Source: M3007 sp040397785 (GTDB lineage Bacteria > Bacteroidota > Bacteroidia > Chitinophagales > Saprospiraceae). Taken from it: 64,000 nt of DNA. The stretch covers positions 35,560 to 99,559 of the forward strand of contig JBBAVI010000004.1 of the NCBI GenBank assembly GCA_040397785.1, read 5' to 3'. Shown piece after piece: positions 26,045 to 35,436 of this stretch. Positions within the stretch are counted from its first letter, which is position 1. The number at the start of each line of letters is the position of its first letter. The notes beneath the pieces were generated by a model. That model did no database searches, was not told the DNA's origin, and saw nothing but the letters and a program-made list of their open reading frames with translations. The position numbers were made by a program, and so were the translations under genes.

Positions 26045-27166
26045 ATGAAAAACAATTTCCATTTCATTTTTCTGTTCTTTTTGCTCGGTAACAGCACCCT
26101 TCAAGCCCAACAGGGATTTGAAAACGTATTCTTTAACCTGTTCGGAGATGAACTCATTGATAGCCTGGCCAGTAACTACCGCCCGGTCAGTGTGCTTACC
26201 TACGCTGATGCCCGCGATACGCTCTATGCCAAAATTTTGGCTGCCGACGATGACAGCATCCGATGCATATACTCCGGCCATACTTTATATCTTGCGCCTA
26301 ATCAAGATCCTACCCAGTATATTTACCTGGGTGGCAGCACCAATGGCATGAATACCGAACACGCCTATCCACAAGGCAAAGGTGCAGCCGACGGCAATGC
26401 CCGCAGTGACATGCACCACCTCTACCCTGCCCGCATTCCTGTAAATGAGGCGCGCGCCGACAAGCCCTACCTGGATATTGTGGATACGCAGGTGGATAAA
26501 TGGTTTATCAATAATCAGATATTTACGGCTGTTCCAACCACGAATATTAACGCCTATTCTGAGTCTCGGGCAACGGCTTTCGAACCCCGCGAAAAAGTAA
26601 AAGGTGATTTGGCGCGGTCTATATTTTACTTTTATACCATGTATCGCGCCCAGGCCAATATCGCCGACCCGAATTACTTTGAAATTCAGCGCCTTACGCT
26701 TTGCAAATGGAATGAACAGGATCCGGCCGATTCGGTTGAATTGCGCAAAACCTGGCAAATTGCGGCTTATCAGGATGGCAAACCCAATCCTTTTGTGCTC
26801 GATTGTACGGTAGCGGCTCGCAGCTGGTGCCCGGAAATACCCCCCGCTTGTGCAACCGGGGTGCACGAAACGCCAGCCAACAAACCCCTGCAAATGCAAC
26901 TGAATCCAAACCCGACCCCTACAACTTCCTTAAATTGCCAATTAAACCTGCCCTTTTCAGGCAAATTGCAATGCAGACTGGTCAATATGTTGGGACAGGA
27001 AGTTACCAACCTGACCATGCCGGCAGTGCCTGCAGGGCCTTATCAATGCACTTTGGATTTGAGCACATTGACCAACACGCAAAATTTCCAGGGCGTTTGG
27101 ATCGTAATTTTATCCGACGACCAGCATCAAGTTACAGAAGCACAACCTTTTATGATGATTCGGTAG
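26045..27166 (+). CDS. secreted endonuclease I family nuclease with T9SS sorting domain
   Basis: A 373-residue protein exported by Sec (signal peptide to about residue 21, ending LQAQ) and probably secreted or surface-attached by T9SS. Residues about 25-260 are endonuclease I-like: NTEHAYPQGKGA, SDMHHLYPARIPVNEARAD and the later LCKWNEQDP form the beta-beta-alpha metal active site of this nuclease family. The His of NTEH and the downstream N-x-x-R are in place. The C-terminal about 80 residues (LNPNPTPTTSLNC ... MLGQEVTN) form a type A sorting domain. Likely role: degradation of extracellular DNA/RNA, giving nucleotides and phosphate; the next gene is a phytase. An in-frame TTG 13 codons upstream is the less likely start. 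Confidence 0.88.
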   Translation: MKNNFHFIFLFFLLGNSTLQAQQGFENVFFNLFGDELIDSLASNYRPVSVLTYADARDTLYAKILAADDDSIRCIYSGHTLYLAPNQDPTQYIYLGGSTNGMNTEHAYPQGKGAADGNARSDMHHLYPARIPVNEARADKPYLDIVDTQVDKWFINNQIFTAVPTTNINAYSESRATAFEPREKVKGDLARSIFYFYTMYRAQANIADPNYFEIQRLTLCKWNEQDPADSVELRKTWQIAAYQDGKPNPFVLDCTVAARSWCPEIPPACATGVHETPANKPLQMQLNPNPTPTTSLNCQLNLPFSGKLQCRLVNMLGQEVTNLTMPAVPAGPYQCTLDLSTLTNTQNFQGVWIVILSDDQHQVTEAQPFMMIR

Positions 27167-27198
27167 TAGACTTGTTGCGGTGGTAAGTAACAAGTCTA
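27167..27198. terminator. bidirectional terminator candidate between endonuclease and phytase genes
   Basis: TAGACTTGTT (27167-27176) and AACAAGTCTA (27189-27198) form a perfect 10-bp stem with a 12-nt loop in the 36-bp convergent gap. The following bases are only moderately T-rich. Confidence 0.55.
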
Positions 27199-27202
27199 AT
27201 AT

Positions 27203-28306
27203 TTAGCGTTTCAGCAAAGTCTGAATTCTTGCCCAAGGCACCAATTTGAAGTTTTGCGGTAAGGCAAGTCCTGAGGAATCCACATTGAATCCATCTTGTA
27301 CCACCAGCATACCTTGCCCAAAAGCACCGCCCAGGTTGCGGGCCGTTACGTCTAGTCCATCGGTATCGCCCACGCCATCTACCCCTGCTGCACGGTTGTC
27401 CCCTACCACAAAACTGCCCAGGTATCGGTTATTGCCTGCCCGGTCAAACACCGCATAGGTGTTGTTGCCTTGGGAAGATGCGATCAAATAACCGCTTTGT
27501 GGGCCGGTTGGAAAAATGGCTAAACCTTCGATATCATATTGTATTGGCCGCCCAACGGCTGGAACGCTTTCTGCTAAAAAAGTAAAGGTGGTGGGTGCAT
27601 CTGGCTCTGCTGCCAGTTTCCAAATCCCTTTATCCTCCTCACCCAGGTACACAAAGCCTAATTGGTCATCGGCAACCAGGCCTTCTGGCTGGGTTTTTAC
27701 TTTAAAGGTGCGCACCAGTTTTCCGCTGATGCCCGCCTCGCCTTCCGGGGCCAATTGATATTGCTCCATGGCGCCGTCTTTACCATTCACAAACACATAA
27801 AACAGGCCCGATTTGGCACTGCGGTAAAGGCAAATGCCGTACACTTCGGTTAGTTTGGACTGGATGCGGGGGGCTGGATTTTCGATCAGTTCGCCTTTTT
27901 CCGGATCAATGAAATAAATGGCCACCTGGTTGGTTGCTCGGTCTGAAAATGCGAGAAAATCGACTTTTTTGCCGCTTTTTAAGGTAAAACCGTAACGTAA
28001 ATCGACATTATTCGGATTTCCGACGGGGTACGACTTGCGCAATTTTCCTTGCAGGTCGTACACTTCCAGTCCATAGTGTTTTACGGTGCCGATTACCAGG
28101 CTATTGCGGGGTTGATTGGGGTGTACCCAAATGGCAGGATCATCGGCAGCGTCTTTGCCTGTTAGCGCGGGAACGGGTGGGGTTTCCACCAGCGCTTCTA
28201 CCCTTGCTACTTCAGGCGGCGTGGGCTTTTGTATTTTTTGACCCGAATGGCAGGCAAAACAAAGTAAAAAACAAAAAAAGACTATGGGTAAATAGGTGAT
28301 TTTCAT
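27203..28306 (-). CDS. beta-propeller phytase, lipoprotein
   Basis: A 367-residue enzyme of the beta-propeller (3-)phytase family, releasing phosphate from inositol hexakisphosphate in a Ca-dependent way. The signal peptide ends in a lipobox-like CFAC (Cys19), so it is probably anchored to the outer membrane. Family landmarks are KDAADDPAIWVHP (about 43-55), VIGTVKHYGLEVYDLQG, RYGFTLKSGKKVDFLAFSDR, EGLVADDQLGFVYLGEED and QYDIEGLAIFP. The TonB receptor gene ends immediately upstream: an alternative ATG at 28312 overlaps its stop (TAATG), so translation is coupled. Together they form a phytate/organic-phosphate uptake unit. Confidence 0.92.
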   Translation of the reverse strand: MKITYLPIVFFCFLLCFACHSGQKIQKPTPPEVARVEALVETPPVPALTGKDAADDPAIWVHPNQPRNSLVIGTVKHYGLEVYDLQGKLRKSYPVGNPNNVDLRYGFTLKSGKKVDFLAFSDRATNQVAIYFIDPEKGELIENPAPRIQSKLTEVYGICLYRSAKSGLFYVFVNGKDGAMEQYQLAPEGEAGISGKLVRTFKVKTQPEGLVADDQLGFVYLGEEDKGIWKLAAEPDAPTTFTFLAESVPAVGRPIQYDIEGLAIFPTGPQSGYLIASSQGNNTYAVFDRAGNNRYLGSFVVGDNRAAGVDGVGDTDGLDVTARNLGGAFGQGMLVVQDGFNVDSSGLALPQNFKLVPWARIQTLLKR

Positions 28307-28311
28307 GATCA

Positions 28312-31179
28312 TTAGTGGATGGTGAGGCGTAAACCAATACGCGCCCATTGTGAATAAAACTCCTGCTGTTTGACGCGATTGGGTTCGCCAAGATAATATC
28401 GCAAGGGGGTGTTGAGCAAATTCACCCCATTGAGGTAAACTTGAAACTGTTTGGTAAAATAATAACTCACATTCAGGTCGATGTTCAAATTGCGGTCATA
28501 ATACACGTCCCAGTTTTTGCGAATGCCCAATTCATCTAAAAATGCATCATTGAAAACACTCGAAACGCGCACATAAAACTTGGGAGATTCATAGTACAAC
28601 GAAAAATTGAGTGCATTGGGCGACTGTCCGGGCAGTTTTATCTTTTCCTGTTTGCTGCCCCGGTTGGCAATAATGGCTTGCGACCAGGTGTAGGTATAAT
28701 TACAATACACCCCGAAATACTTCCAAAAGCGCGGTAAACGGTAAAATTGATGGTTAAAATTAAATTCTGCACCCAAAACATCGGCCTTTAAGCCATTTTG
28801 GGCGGTGGTTACGAAATACCACCCTGGCCGACTGATGTCGTTTACGCGTATCCGTTGTTCAAAATAATAAATAAAATCATCAATGCGCTTATAAAACACC
28901 CCGGCAGAAAGCATACCGCCGCGTGGCAAATATTTTTCCCAAAGCAAATCGACATTTACGGCACGGGCAAACTTCAAATCGGGATTTCCCTGGGTAATTT
29001 CACGCGAATCAAGTTCTGTCTGGCGGTAGGGCAAAATATCCTCAAAATTAGGCCTCGAATACGTCCAGGTAAGTGCAGCTCGGTAGTTGGTTTGTTCGTC
29101 AGGACTGTATTTCAGGTGAAACTGGGGCAACCAAAAGGCATATTGCTGTTTGGAACGCAAGGTATCGGCCCCTAAAAAGAAGTCCGAAAACGGTGAAAAA
29201 CGCAAGTCATACCCCGTGTAATCAATTCGGGTTTGCTCATACCGCAAACCGCTCAACAGCATCCAATCGCGCCAACGGTGGGTGATCATCCCATATCCGG
29301 CATAAATCGCCTCATCGGCGGAAAAATCTTCGGCAAAGGACTCTGTTTTGGTATCACTTTCTTGCAATTTGAAATTTTGGGCGTAAAAATTGAAGAAATC
29401 CTTCGACTGTTCCGGATTGGGGGTTGGCCCGAGTTCATACCCTCTGTTCAAAAAGTTTTGGTCGTTAAAGCCATCGTACACGGTAGCAAGGCTCAGCGCC
29501 GGACCCACCGAATTATAAATCTGGCGGATGCTGTCGAACGGGGTGTTTACCGCAAATATCTGGAAGTACTTATGGTACACCTTGCCTTCACTTTCGCGGT
29601 ATTTGTGTTTAAAACGGGCTTTTGCCCCAATTTTGATTTCGCCCCGGTGGTGGTCGGAAAGCAGGTAATTGCGGCTCAGATTGAAGCGGGCGGTGCGGTT
29701 CCAGTCGTTGGTGCGCACCGTTTGCTGCAAGAGTTTGTCAAACTTAAAATTCGTATAGTTGAATACTTTTAAGGAATCCTGCTTGCGTGGATACCCTACC
29801 CTGGGCCAATTGGGTTCAGAAAGGTCAATATTAAGGTTAATCAACTTGGCTTGAAAAGTAACGTCCACACGATCAGGTACATCTTCCCGCGCATTGGAAA
29901 GGCTAACCATATAATCGAGCGTAACACGCTGATTGTCAAACTGATGCGTCCCTTGTAAATTGCCACTGGCAATCGTCTGGATTTTAAGACGATCCCGTGC
30001 ATCGCGGTCAATGGATGCTTCGCGGGAGGAGGTTTCACTGGTTAAAAAACCGGAGCCTATATTATAACGTACCCTGCGCCGCACTTCCTGATCATCGAGG
30101 CGGTTGTAGAGCAGGTTGAGTGCAAGTTTGTGGTTGCGGTTAAATTTATAATCCCAGGCACCACTCAGGCCGGTGCGTTGGCGGGTCACATCATAATGCC
30201 GCAATTGCACATCGTCGTAGTGGAGGCGCAAAGAGGTATCGCCCGAAAACTTAGATTCATTAAAGTTAAACTCCATATTGTGGGCATAACGGCGGTCGCG
30301 CGAAAACGAAGCATTGGCATAGAAACCAAACTTGCCACCTTTTCCGGAGCGTTGTCCAAAAGCGAATTGAGCATTGTATTGGGGTTTTTCGCTCAGTCGA
30401 TTGTAACCACTGGCCAAGGCAGCCCGAATTTCCGGAATGGTATCTTTCGCAGTGCGCGTAACCAGGTTGACTGCACCACCGATGGCATCGCCGTCCTGAT
30501 CGGGCGTGAGGGCTTTGGAAATTTCGATGGATGCAAGTTGATCGATGGGAACTACATCCAGCGCAACATAGCGTACATCGCCTTCCGGAGCGGGAATTTG
30601 TTCGCCATTGATGTTAAAATTAGATAATTCGGGGGGTGTTCCACGCAATTGCACATACCGCGCCTCGCCTTGGTCGCGCTGCAAGGTAATCCCGGGTAAT
30701 CGTCCGATGGATTCGGCAGCATTCAAGTCCGGGAATTTTATCATTTGCTCGATGGCCACAATGTTTTTAATGCCAGATGCGGTGCGTTGGTCTTTTTGGG
30801 CGCGAAATTGTCCTTGAAGTTGTCCTTCCACCAGTGCATTTTTCAGCATCAAACTGCTGGAGCGCAGGTAAATTACTTTGAGCAAAGCATCCTCCTTGCC
30901 GAATGCGAACGGAATCGTATCTGCTTGATAACCAATATAACTGGCAACGAGAAAGCCTTTTGAAACGGCTATTTGATTGAGTTGAAACGCCCCATGGTCG
31001 TCAGAGACCATCCCGTTGCTTGTTCCCAATACCTGAATGGTTGCTCCAATCAGTGCTTGGCGGGTTTCAGCATCCTGGATTTTACCAAAAATAGAGCGGT
31101 TATTTTGGCCCTGAACCTGCATGGCAAAAAAAACAGCAACTACCAACAGGCAATATCGACTCAATGTATTTACAGTCAT
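28312..31179 (-). CDS. TonB-dependent receptor coupled to phytase
   Basis: A 955-residue outer-membrane receptor. The signal peptide (about 1-24, ending VQGQ) is followed by a CarboxypepD_reg-like domain (about 28-105: IFGKIQDAETRQALIGATI). The plug domain comes next (about 125-245: ESIGRLPGITLQRDQGEARY, GDAIGGAVNLVTRTA), then a 22-strand-type barrel ending in the aromatic strand WARIGLRLTIH. No SusD-like partner gene is adjacent, so it is not a classical SusCD pair. Its stop codon overlaps a start option of the phytase, which suggests import of a phytase product or substrate (inositol phosphates, or a chelate). The ATG at 31179 (MTVNTLSRYC) is chosen because it starts a good signal peptide. 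Confidence 0.9.
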   Translation of the reverse strand: MTVNTLSRYCLLVVAVFFAMQVQGQNNRSIFGKIQDAETRQALIGATIQVLGTSNGMVSDDHGAFQLNQIAVSKGFLVASYIGYQADTIPFAFGKEDALLKVIYLRSSSLMLKNALVEGQLQGQFRAQKDQRTASGIKNIVAIEQMIKFPDLNAAESIGRLPGITLQRDQGEARYVQLRGTPPELSNFNINGEQIPAPEGDVRYVALDVVPIDQLASIEISKALTPDQDGDAIGGAVNLVTRTAKDTIPEIRAALASGYNRLSEKPQYNAQFAFGQRSGKGGKFGFYANASFSRDRRYAHNMEFNFNESKFSGDTSLRLHYDDVQLRHYDVTRQRTGLSGAWDYKFNRNHKLALNLLYNRLDDQEVRRRVRYNIGSGFLTSETSSREASIDRDARDRLKIQTIASGNLQGTHQFDNQRVTLDYMVSLSNAREDVPDRVDVTFQAKLINLNIDLSEPNWPRVGYPRKQDSLKVFNYTNFKFDKLLQQTVRTNDWNRTARFNLSRNYLLSDHHRGEIKIGAKARFKHKYRESEGKVYHKYFQIFAVNTPFDSIRQIYNSVGPALSLATVYDGFNDQNFLNRGYELGPTPNPEQSKDFFNFYAQNFKLQESDTKTESFAEDFSADEAIYAGYGMITHRWRDWMLLSGLRYEQTRIDYTGYDLRFSPFSDFFLGADTLRSKQQYAFWLPQFHLKYSPDEQTNYRAALTWTYSRPNFEDILPYRQTELDSREITQGNPDLKFARAVNVDLLWEKYLPRGGMLSAGVFYKRIDDFIYYFEQRIRVNDISRPGWYFVTTAQNGLKADVLGAEFNFNHQFYRLPRFWKYFGVYCNYTYTWSQAIIANRGSKQEKIKLPGQSPNALNFSLYYESPKFYVRVSSVFNDAFLDELGIRKNWDVYYDRNLNIDLNVSYYFTKQFQVYLNGVNLLNTPLRYYLGEPNRVKQQEFYSQWARIGLRLTIH

Positions 31180-31326
31180 ATTTTTATAGGTTACACTTTT
31201 TTGCTTGAACTTGCACAAAAGTCCTTTAATAAAATAAAAATACCGCCCTGTTTATTTGTCAAAACTTTTCATGGGAAAAGCAGACAAACAGACAGGGCGG
31301 AAGACAGACTTATTGCGGGAGGAAGT

Positions 31327-32283
31327 TTATTTCAGGACCACTTTGGCAACACCCAGTTCAAGGGCGGTACGCAGTTCGAGGTAATGCAGGCCTGCTGGCA
31401 AGCCATCCACAGACAAATTCGTACGAGCATCTTGCAAGTTAGAAAAATTCCATTGACGCAACGCACGGCCATTGGCATCCAATAAGCGGATTGCTGCATC
31501 TTGTCCCTGAAAAGGTGCTGTATTCAGGGCAAGATTGCCCGAATGCACAGGATTGGGTGCAACCGTGAGTGTTTTAACCACCGTTAATTGCTTGGTTGAA
31601 GTGCTCAAGCGGTAGTAAATGAACAATTTAGGAATACGTTCTGGGTGGTTTAAGCCATCGCCACCATCATCAGGGTCTTCTACATTTTCAAAAGATTCCA
31701 TGTCGCGGGCATTATCGAGTGTACTTGCGCCTTGGTCCTGACCGATTAGGCTAAATGCAAGGGCGTTTCCTGCTTTCCAACCAGCGCGGTTAACCACTTC
31801 TTGCACCAGATTTTTGATATCCGGGGTACGGTATTCCGTCCAGATTACCCATTTTTCTGTTGCCTGCCAAAAAACCGAAGCGGTAGTAGTTGGGCGTGTC
31901 GTAATAAGGTCGACATCATTGTAGGTAACTGCGCTATCGGCTGCTTCGGCACGAATGGTAATTAATGCAGGATCACCTTCGTCTTCATGGGCAAAAAGTT
32001 GAATATAAGCCGAATCAATGATGGCACCTTTTGGCACATTGACATTTCTGAAACGCAAGCCCGTAATGGCAACATTGAATTCGTCCCCTTCCCAACCGGC
32101 ATCGAGGTCATCGTCATACAACTTATCAATGGCGTTGTTCAGTTGTTCAGCATCATCGGTAGAAACAGGCACCGTGCCATCCAAAGCGGTTTGTTTAATG
32201 CGGGTGGTATCCAGCAATTGTGCAGAAACCAGCACTGGGAAAAGAAAAATACCCAGGAAAAGAACATGTTTAATTGACTTCAT
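31327..32283 (-). CDS. T9SS-sorted beta-sandwich protein
   Basis: A 318-residue secreted protein with a signal peptide (MKSIKHVLFLGIFLFPVLVSA). Residues about 30-230 form one beta-rich domain: FNVAITGLRFRNVNVPKGA, IDSAYIQLFAHEDEGDP and WTEYRTPDIKNLVQEVVNR recall the CBM96/DNRLRE-like lectin folds often attached to secreted phosphatases. A C-terminal type A sorting domain follows (about 240-318: TVAPNPVHSGNLAL ... LPAGLHYLEL). There is no catalytic motif. It lies upstream of the TonB receptor and phytase on the same strand, but a 147-bp gap separates them. Binding of a surface or substrate is the likely job; the ligand is unknown. Confidence 0.78.
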   Translation of the reverse strand: MKSIKHVLFLGIFLFPVLVSAQLLDTTRIKQTALDGTVPVSTDDAEQLNNAIDKLYDDDLDAGWEGDEFNVAITGLRFRNVNVPKGAIIDSAYIQLFAHEDEGDPALITIRAEAADSAVTYNDVDLITTRPTTTASVFWQATEKWVIWTEYRTPDIKNLVQEVVNRAGWKAGNALAFSLIGQDQGASTLDNARDMESFENVEDPDDGGDGLNHPERIPKLFIYYRLSTSTKQLTVVKTLTVAPNPVHSGNLALNTAPFQGQDAAIRLLDANGRALRQWNFSNLQDARTNLSVDGLPAGLHYLELRTALELGVAKVVLK

Positions 32284-32304
32284 ACAATAAAATTTAAATG
32301 AAGG

Positions 32305-32312
32305 CAAAATTA
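32305..32312 (-). promoter_or_regulatory. putative -7 element of the T9SS beta-sandwich gene
   Basis: TAATTTTG on the minus strand matches TAnnTTTG, 21 nt upstream of the ATG at 32283. Confidence 0.45.
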
Positions 32313-32410
32313 ATGCACCTTACTTAGTTGAATTTTAAGTGGAGGTTAAGTTTAAGCGAATGATTTAATTTGATGATATTTTTAGACAAATCAGACAACT
32401 ATCATATAAA

Positions 32411-32449
32411 TAAAAACTAATGGCCTCTGTTTAAAAAACAAAGACCATT
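32411..32449 (-). terminator. terminator after pfkA
   Basis: On the minus strand AATGGTCTTTGTTT (32449-32436) pairs with 32432-32419 (14 bp, two G-U pairs, 3-nt loop), followed by AGTTTTTA. It begins 22 bp after the pfkA stop. Confidence 0.8.
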
Positions 32450-32470
32450 AATAAATCATTGATTATCAAC

Positions 32471-33460
32471 TTATTGAGCCATGATGTGAGACATACGTAA
32501 CAAGTCTTTATTCATGTGTTTTCGCTTATTGATTGCGTCATCAAACGGGGTATAGTGGATAGAATTGTTTTTAATACCCACCATCATACCGGTTTTACCT
32601 GCCATCAGGGCCTCTACTGCTGAAAATCCGAGGATACTGGCCAAAACACGGTCGAATGCGGAAGGAGAGCCCCCACGTTGCAAGTGTCCGATTACGGTAA
32701 CTTTGATATCGTCGTACACTTCAATTTTTTCAGAAATCTGTTGGGCAATGTCGTACACCGTACCCATTTGATTCCCTTCGGCTACAATGACGATGCTAAA
32801 CAGTTTGGAACGTTTTGTGCCCCGTTTGAGCAATTTTACAAGATCTTCGAGTGATGAATCTATTTCTGGAATCAACACCCCGCCGGCACCACCAGCAATC
32901 GCGGTGTGTAGCGCAATGTATCCGGAGTGGCGGCCCATTACTTCTACAAAAAAGAGGCGATTGTGCGAATCGGCGGTGTCGCGAATTTTATCTACCGCTT
33001 GCACTGCCGTATTCACCGCTGTATCAAAACCGATGGTAAAATCGGTACCATACAAATCATTATCGATGGTGCCAGGAATACCTAAAATGGGGATATCCGG
33101 ATATTCTTCCATGAATTTTGCAGCCCCGGTAAAAGTTCCGTTTCCTCCAATGGCAATCAGGCCGTCGATATCATTGTCTATCAGCGTTTCATAGGCCAAT
33201 TTACGGCCTTCCGGTGTGAGGAAACGCATACTACGGGCCGTTTTCAGGATGGTACCGCCTCGGTGAATAATGTTGCTGGCATCGGTAGTTTCGAGTCGCC
33301 GAATATTGCCATCAATCATCCCCTCATACCCCCGCATGATTCCGTAAATGTGCAAATCATTATTGAAAGCATTGCGCACAATGGCGCGGATGGCTGCGTT
33401 CATACCCGGTGCATCTCCACCTGAGGTAAATACAGCAATGCGTTTGATTTCTTTCGACAT
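32471..33460 (-). CDS. pfkA: ATP-dependent 6-phosphofructokinase
   Basis: A 329-residue glycolytic enzyme converting fructose 6-phosphate and ATP to fructose 1,6-bisphosphate. Landmarks are FTSGGDAPGMNAAIRA (ATP site, residues about 11-26), IGGNGTFTGA, PGTIDNDLYGTDFTIGFDTA (substrate loop with catalytic Asp in TIDND), EVMGRHSGYIAL, and the effector-site Arg residues. A phenylalanine in GNGTFTGA and length 329 are normal for Bacteroidota enzymes. The Gly in GGDAPG points to ATP rather than pyrophosphate as phosphate donor. Its terminator is visible; the upstream neighbour, the sugar kinase, is 45 bp away on the same strand, so they may share a transcript. Confidence 0.96.
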   Translation of the reverse strand: MSKEIKRIAVFTSGGDAPGMNAAIRAIVRNAFNNDLHIYGIMRGYEGMIDGNIRRLETTDASNIIHRGGTILKTARSMRFLTPEGRKLAYETLIDNDIDGLIAIGGNGTFTGAAKFMEEYPDIPILGIPGTIDNDLYGTDFTIGFDTAVNTAVQAVDKIRDTADSHNRLFFVEVMGRHSGYIALHTAIAGGAGGVLIPEIDSSLEDLVKLLKRGTKRSKLFSIVIVAEGNQMGTVYDIAQQISEKIEVYDDIKVTVIGHLQRGGSPSAFDRVLASILGFSAVEALMAGKTGMMVGIKNNSIHYTPFDDAINKRKHMNKDLLRMSHIMAQ

Positions 33461-33505
33461 ACTATAAAAACTTGAGAAACATTGTGTTTAAGTGTATCCT
33501 GGCGA

Positions 33506-34354
33506 CTATTCAATGCCTGTATTCAGGTGGTAATCGGCCAATGGATAAATGGGTTTGCGCACAATTATGCCGATACGCAATTTTCGGTCTTCCATACATT
33601 TGACCAGAATATCCTGGAAATGGTGGGCAATGGAACCCACAAAATGCACGGGCACTTGCTGTGCCCCCTGGTACTTGAGTACTTGTCGATCCAGAAAATC
33701 GGACAAACACTGTGCCACAAGGTTTTTCACAAATGGATGTTGGATGTATTCGCCCAGGAAACGGGTAAAAGTGGCCAAATAAGCATTCGCTCCTTTTTCA
33801 TACACCTTATCTTTTATGGCATCCATGCCTTCCGGATGCGCCGCTAAAAAAGCCTGTTGCAAATCGGCAGGCAACTCCCGGTAAAACATGGCCCGCAACA
33901 AGGCTTTACCCAAGTAGGTTCCGCTGCCTTCATCACCCAGCAACCAACCTAAAGACGGCACATTATCCAGAATTTTTTGTCCATCAAAATAACAACTGTT
34001 CGAACCGGTACCCAAAATACAGGCAATACCTGCATTGCGGCCACAAGTAGCACGGGCTGCTGCCAACAAATCGTGTTCTACTTCAACAATTGCTTTGGGA
34101 AAAAGTGCACGCAAAGCCAAAGAAACAATTTCGGTTCGGTGTGCATCATGAACCCCCGTGCCGTAAAAATACACCGCAGTCACTGTGTTCGGCTCTATTT
34201 TCGGAAGTAATTGGGTTTCTATGATGGTTTTTATTTCAGCAGTTGTGTGAAAAAACGGACTGAAACCAACCGTATTTTCCAAGGTCTGATCTCGGCCGCT
34301 GTTGATAAGCAACCAATCACATTTCGTTGAGCCGCAATCGGCAATTATTACCAT
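33506..34354 (-). CDS. N-acetylglucosamine kinase-like protein (BadF/BadG/BcrA/BcrD ATPase family)
   Basis: A 282-residue sugar kinase of the ASKHA superfamily. The phosphate-1 motif ADCGSTKCDW (residues 5-14), the phosphate-2 motif ILGTGSNSCYFDG (about 110-122) and the GWLLGDEGSGTYLGKALL motif (about 133-150) match N-acetylglucosamine/N-acetylmuramic acid-type kinases common in Bacteroidota. It would phosphorylate amino sugars recovered from peptidoglycan or chitin. The neighbourhood fits: the glucosaminidase gene is divergent from it, and pfkA lies downstream on the same strand. Exact substrate not decidable here. Confidence 0.85.
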   Translation of the reverse strand: MVIIADCGSTKCDWLLINSGRDQTLENTVGFSPFFHTTAEIKTIIETQLLPKIEPNTVTAVYFYGTGVHDAHRTEIVSLALRALFPKAIVEVEHDLLAAARATCGRNAGIACILGTGSNSCYFDGQKILDNVPSLGWLLGDEGSGTYLGKALLRAMFYRELPADLQQAFLAAHPEGMDAIKDKVYEKGANAYLATFTRFLGEYIQHPFVKNLVAQCLSDFLDRQVLKYQGAQQVPVHFVGSIAHHFQDILVKCMEDRKLRIGIIVRKPIYPLADYHLNTGIE

Positions 34355-34438
34355 GGTGTGAAATATCTTAAAAAAAGATCAAATTGATTTTCCCAAAAAG
34401 CCCTTGCAATCTGGTAGTGTACTTTTTACACGATGGCG

Positions 34439-34446
34439 CAAAAATA
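34439..34446 (-). promoter_or_regulatory. putative -7 element of the sugar kinase gene
   Basis: TATTTTTG on the minus strand matches TAnnTTTG, 84 nt upstream of the ATG at 34354; this would give a leader of about 80 nt. Confidence 0.4.
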
Positions 34447-34605
34447 GTCTATTATTAAAAAAAAACGCCATTATGTGGAGAAACTCCTCAAACTTCACAA
34501 AGAAATTGCAAATTGAAAAATAATTTAAAAACATTTTGTTTTTTGTTTGAAATAAAATGTTTTACTTTGTGCCATGATTCAATCGTTCACCTTAATTTTA
34601 AGCAC

Positions 34606-35430
34606 ATGACACCATCTCATCATGTACACCAAACCCATTACAACAGCAGCAGGGTAACGAAGTCAAATAGTTTCGAATGGCTCCAAGAGTCGGTACTTTG
34701 GAAAATAATCGTGCTTTTCGCCCTGATTTACATCATTTGGGCCGATAAGGTATCAATTGTTTTCGGACCGACGCCGATGGATGCGGTGCAGGTCCAACAA
34801 GATGGACAACGGATAAAGGCTTCTTTGTTTGATCTTGCGCATGCGTCAACAGGCGCAAGCCTCAAAAGCCCAGATGTTCAGGTGGTTTTGCCGCCTGATG
34901 CCGAAAGCAACCTTACCCATGCCATGGATCCGGCTTTTGCCCAACGCAATGCGGTAGAGCCAGGTGTTGTTCAAGCACGCATGACCCGCTGCCAAACTTA
35001 TGTTGCACGTTTTGCACCCGTAGCCGTAGCCGAAATGCGCCGGACGGGTTTGCCCGCCAGCATCACCCTTGCCCAAGGTTTGTTGGAAAGTGACGCAGGC
35101 GAAAGCAAATTGGCCAAAGCGACCAACAACCATTTTGGAATAAAATGTTTTTCCAAAAAATGCAAAAAGGGCCATTGCCAAAATTTTACCGATGATTCTC
35201 ACAAGGATTTTTTCTTGGAATACCCCAATGTCTGGGGTAGTTATCGCGCCCACACCGATTTTTTGAAAAACAGTAATCGGTATGCACGTTTGTTTGATTT
35301 TGGGCCACAAGCCTATCGAAAATGGGCAAAAGGTCTTTCAGAAGCAGGTTATGCCAGCGACCCGCAATACGCCAATAAATTGATTGCGATTATTCAAAGC
35401 ATGGGGCTGGAAAAATACGATCGCATGTAA
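34606..35430 (+). CDS. membrane-anchored glucosaminidase (FlgJ/LytG-like)
   Basis: A 274-residue peptidoglycan hydrolase. An N-terminal membrane helix (about residues 30-48, WKIIVLFALIYIIWA) leaves the enzyme periplasmic. The glucosaminidase domain spans about 120-272: FAPVAVAEMRRTGLPASITL, AQGLLESDAGESKLAKATNN with the catalytic Glu, HFGIKCF, and WGSYRAHTDFL. Family members cleave the GlcNAc-beta-1,4-MurNAc bond. The ATG at 34606 is used because the upstream in-frame TTG (34513) would add 31 unlikely residues. The gene is divergent from the amino-sugar kinase, consistent with cell-wall recycling, and is followed by a long inverted repeat and the repeat block. Confidence 0.88.
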   Translation: MTPSHHVHQTHYNSSRVTKSNSFEWLQESVLWKIIVLFALIYIIWADKVSIVFGPTPMDAVQVQQDGQRIKASLFDLAHASTGASLKSPDVQVVLPPDAESNLTHAMDPAFAQRNAVEPGVVQARMTRCQTYVARFAPVAVAEMRRTGLPASITLAQGLLESDAGESKLAKATNNHFGIKCFSKKCKKGHCQNFTDDSHKDFFLEYPNVWGSYRAHTDFLKNSNRYARLFDFGPQAYRKWAKGLSEAGYASDPQYANKLIAIIQSMGLEKYDRM

Positions 35431-35436
35431 AACGAT

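Noticed and set aside
26285..26899. 204-codon frame on the minus strand inside the endonuclease gene
   Set aside because: Shadow of the endonuclease I active-site region; the sense frame has clear family motifs.
28312..31179. SusC-type receptor of a polysaccharide utilisation locus
   Set aside because: No SusD-like lipoprotein or glycoside hydrolase is adjacent; the coupled gene is a phytase.
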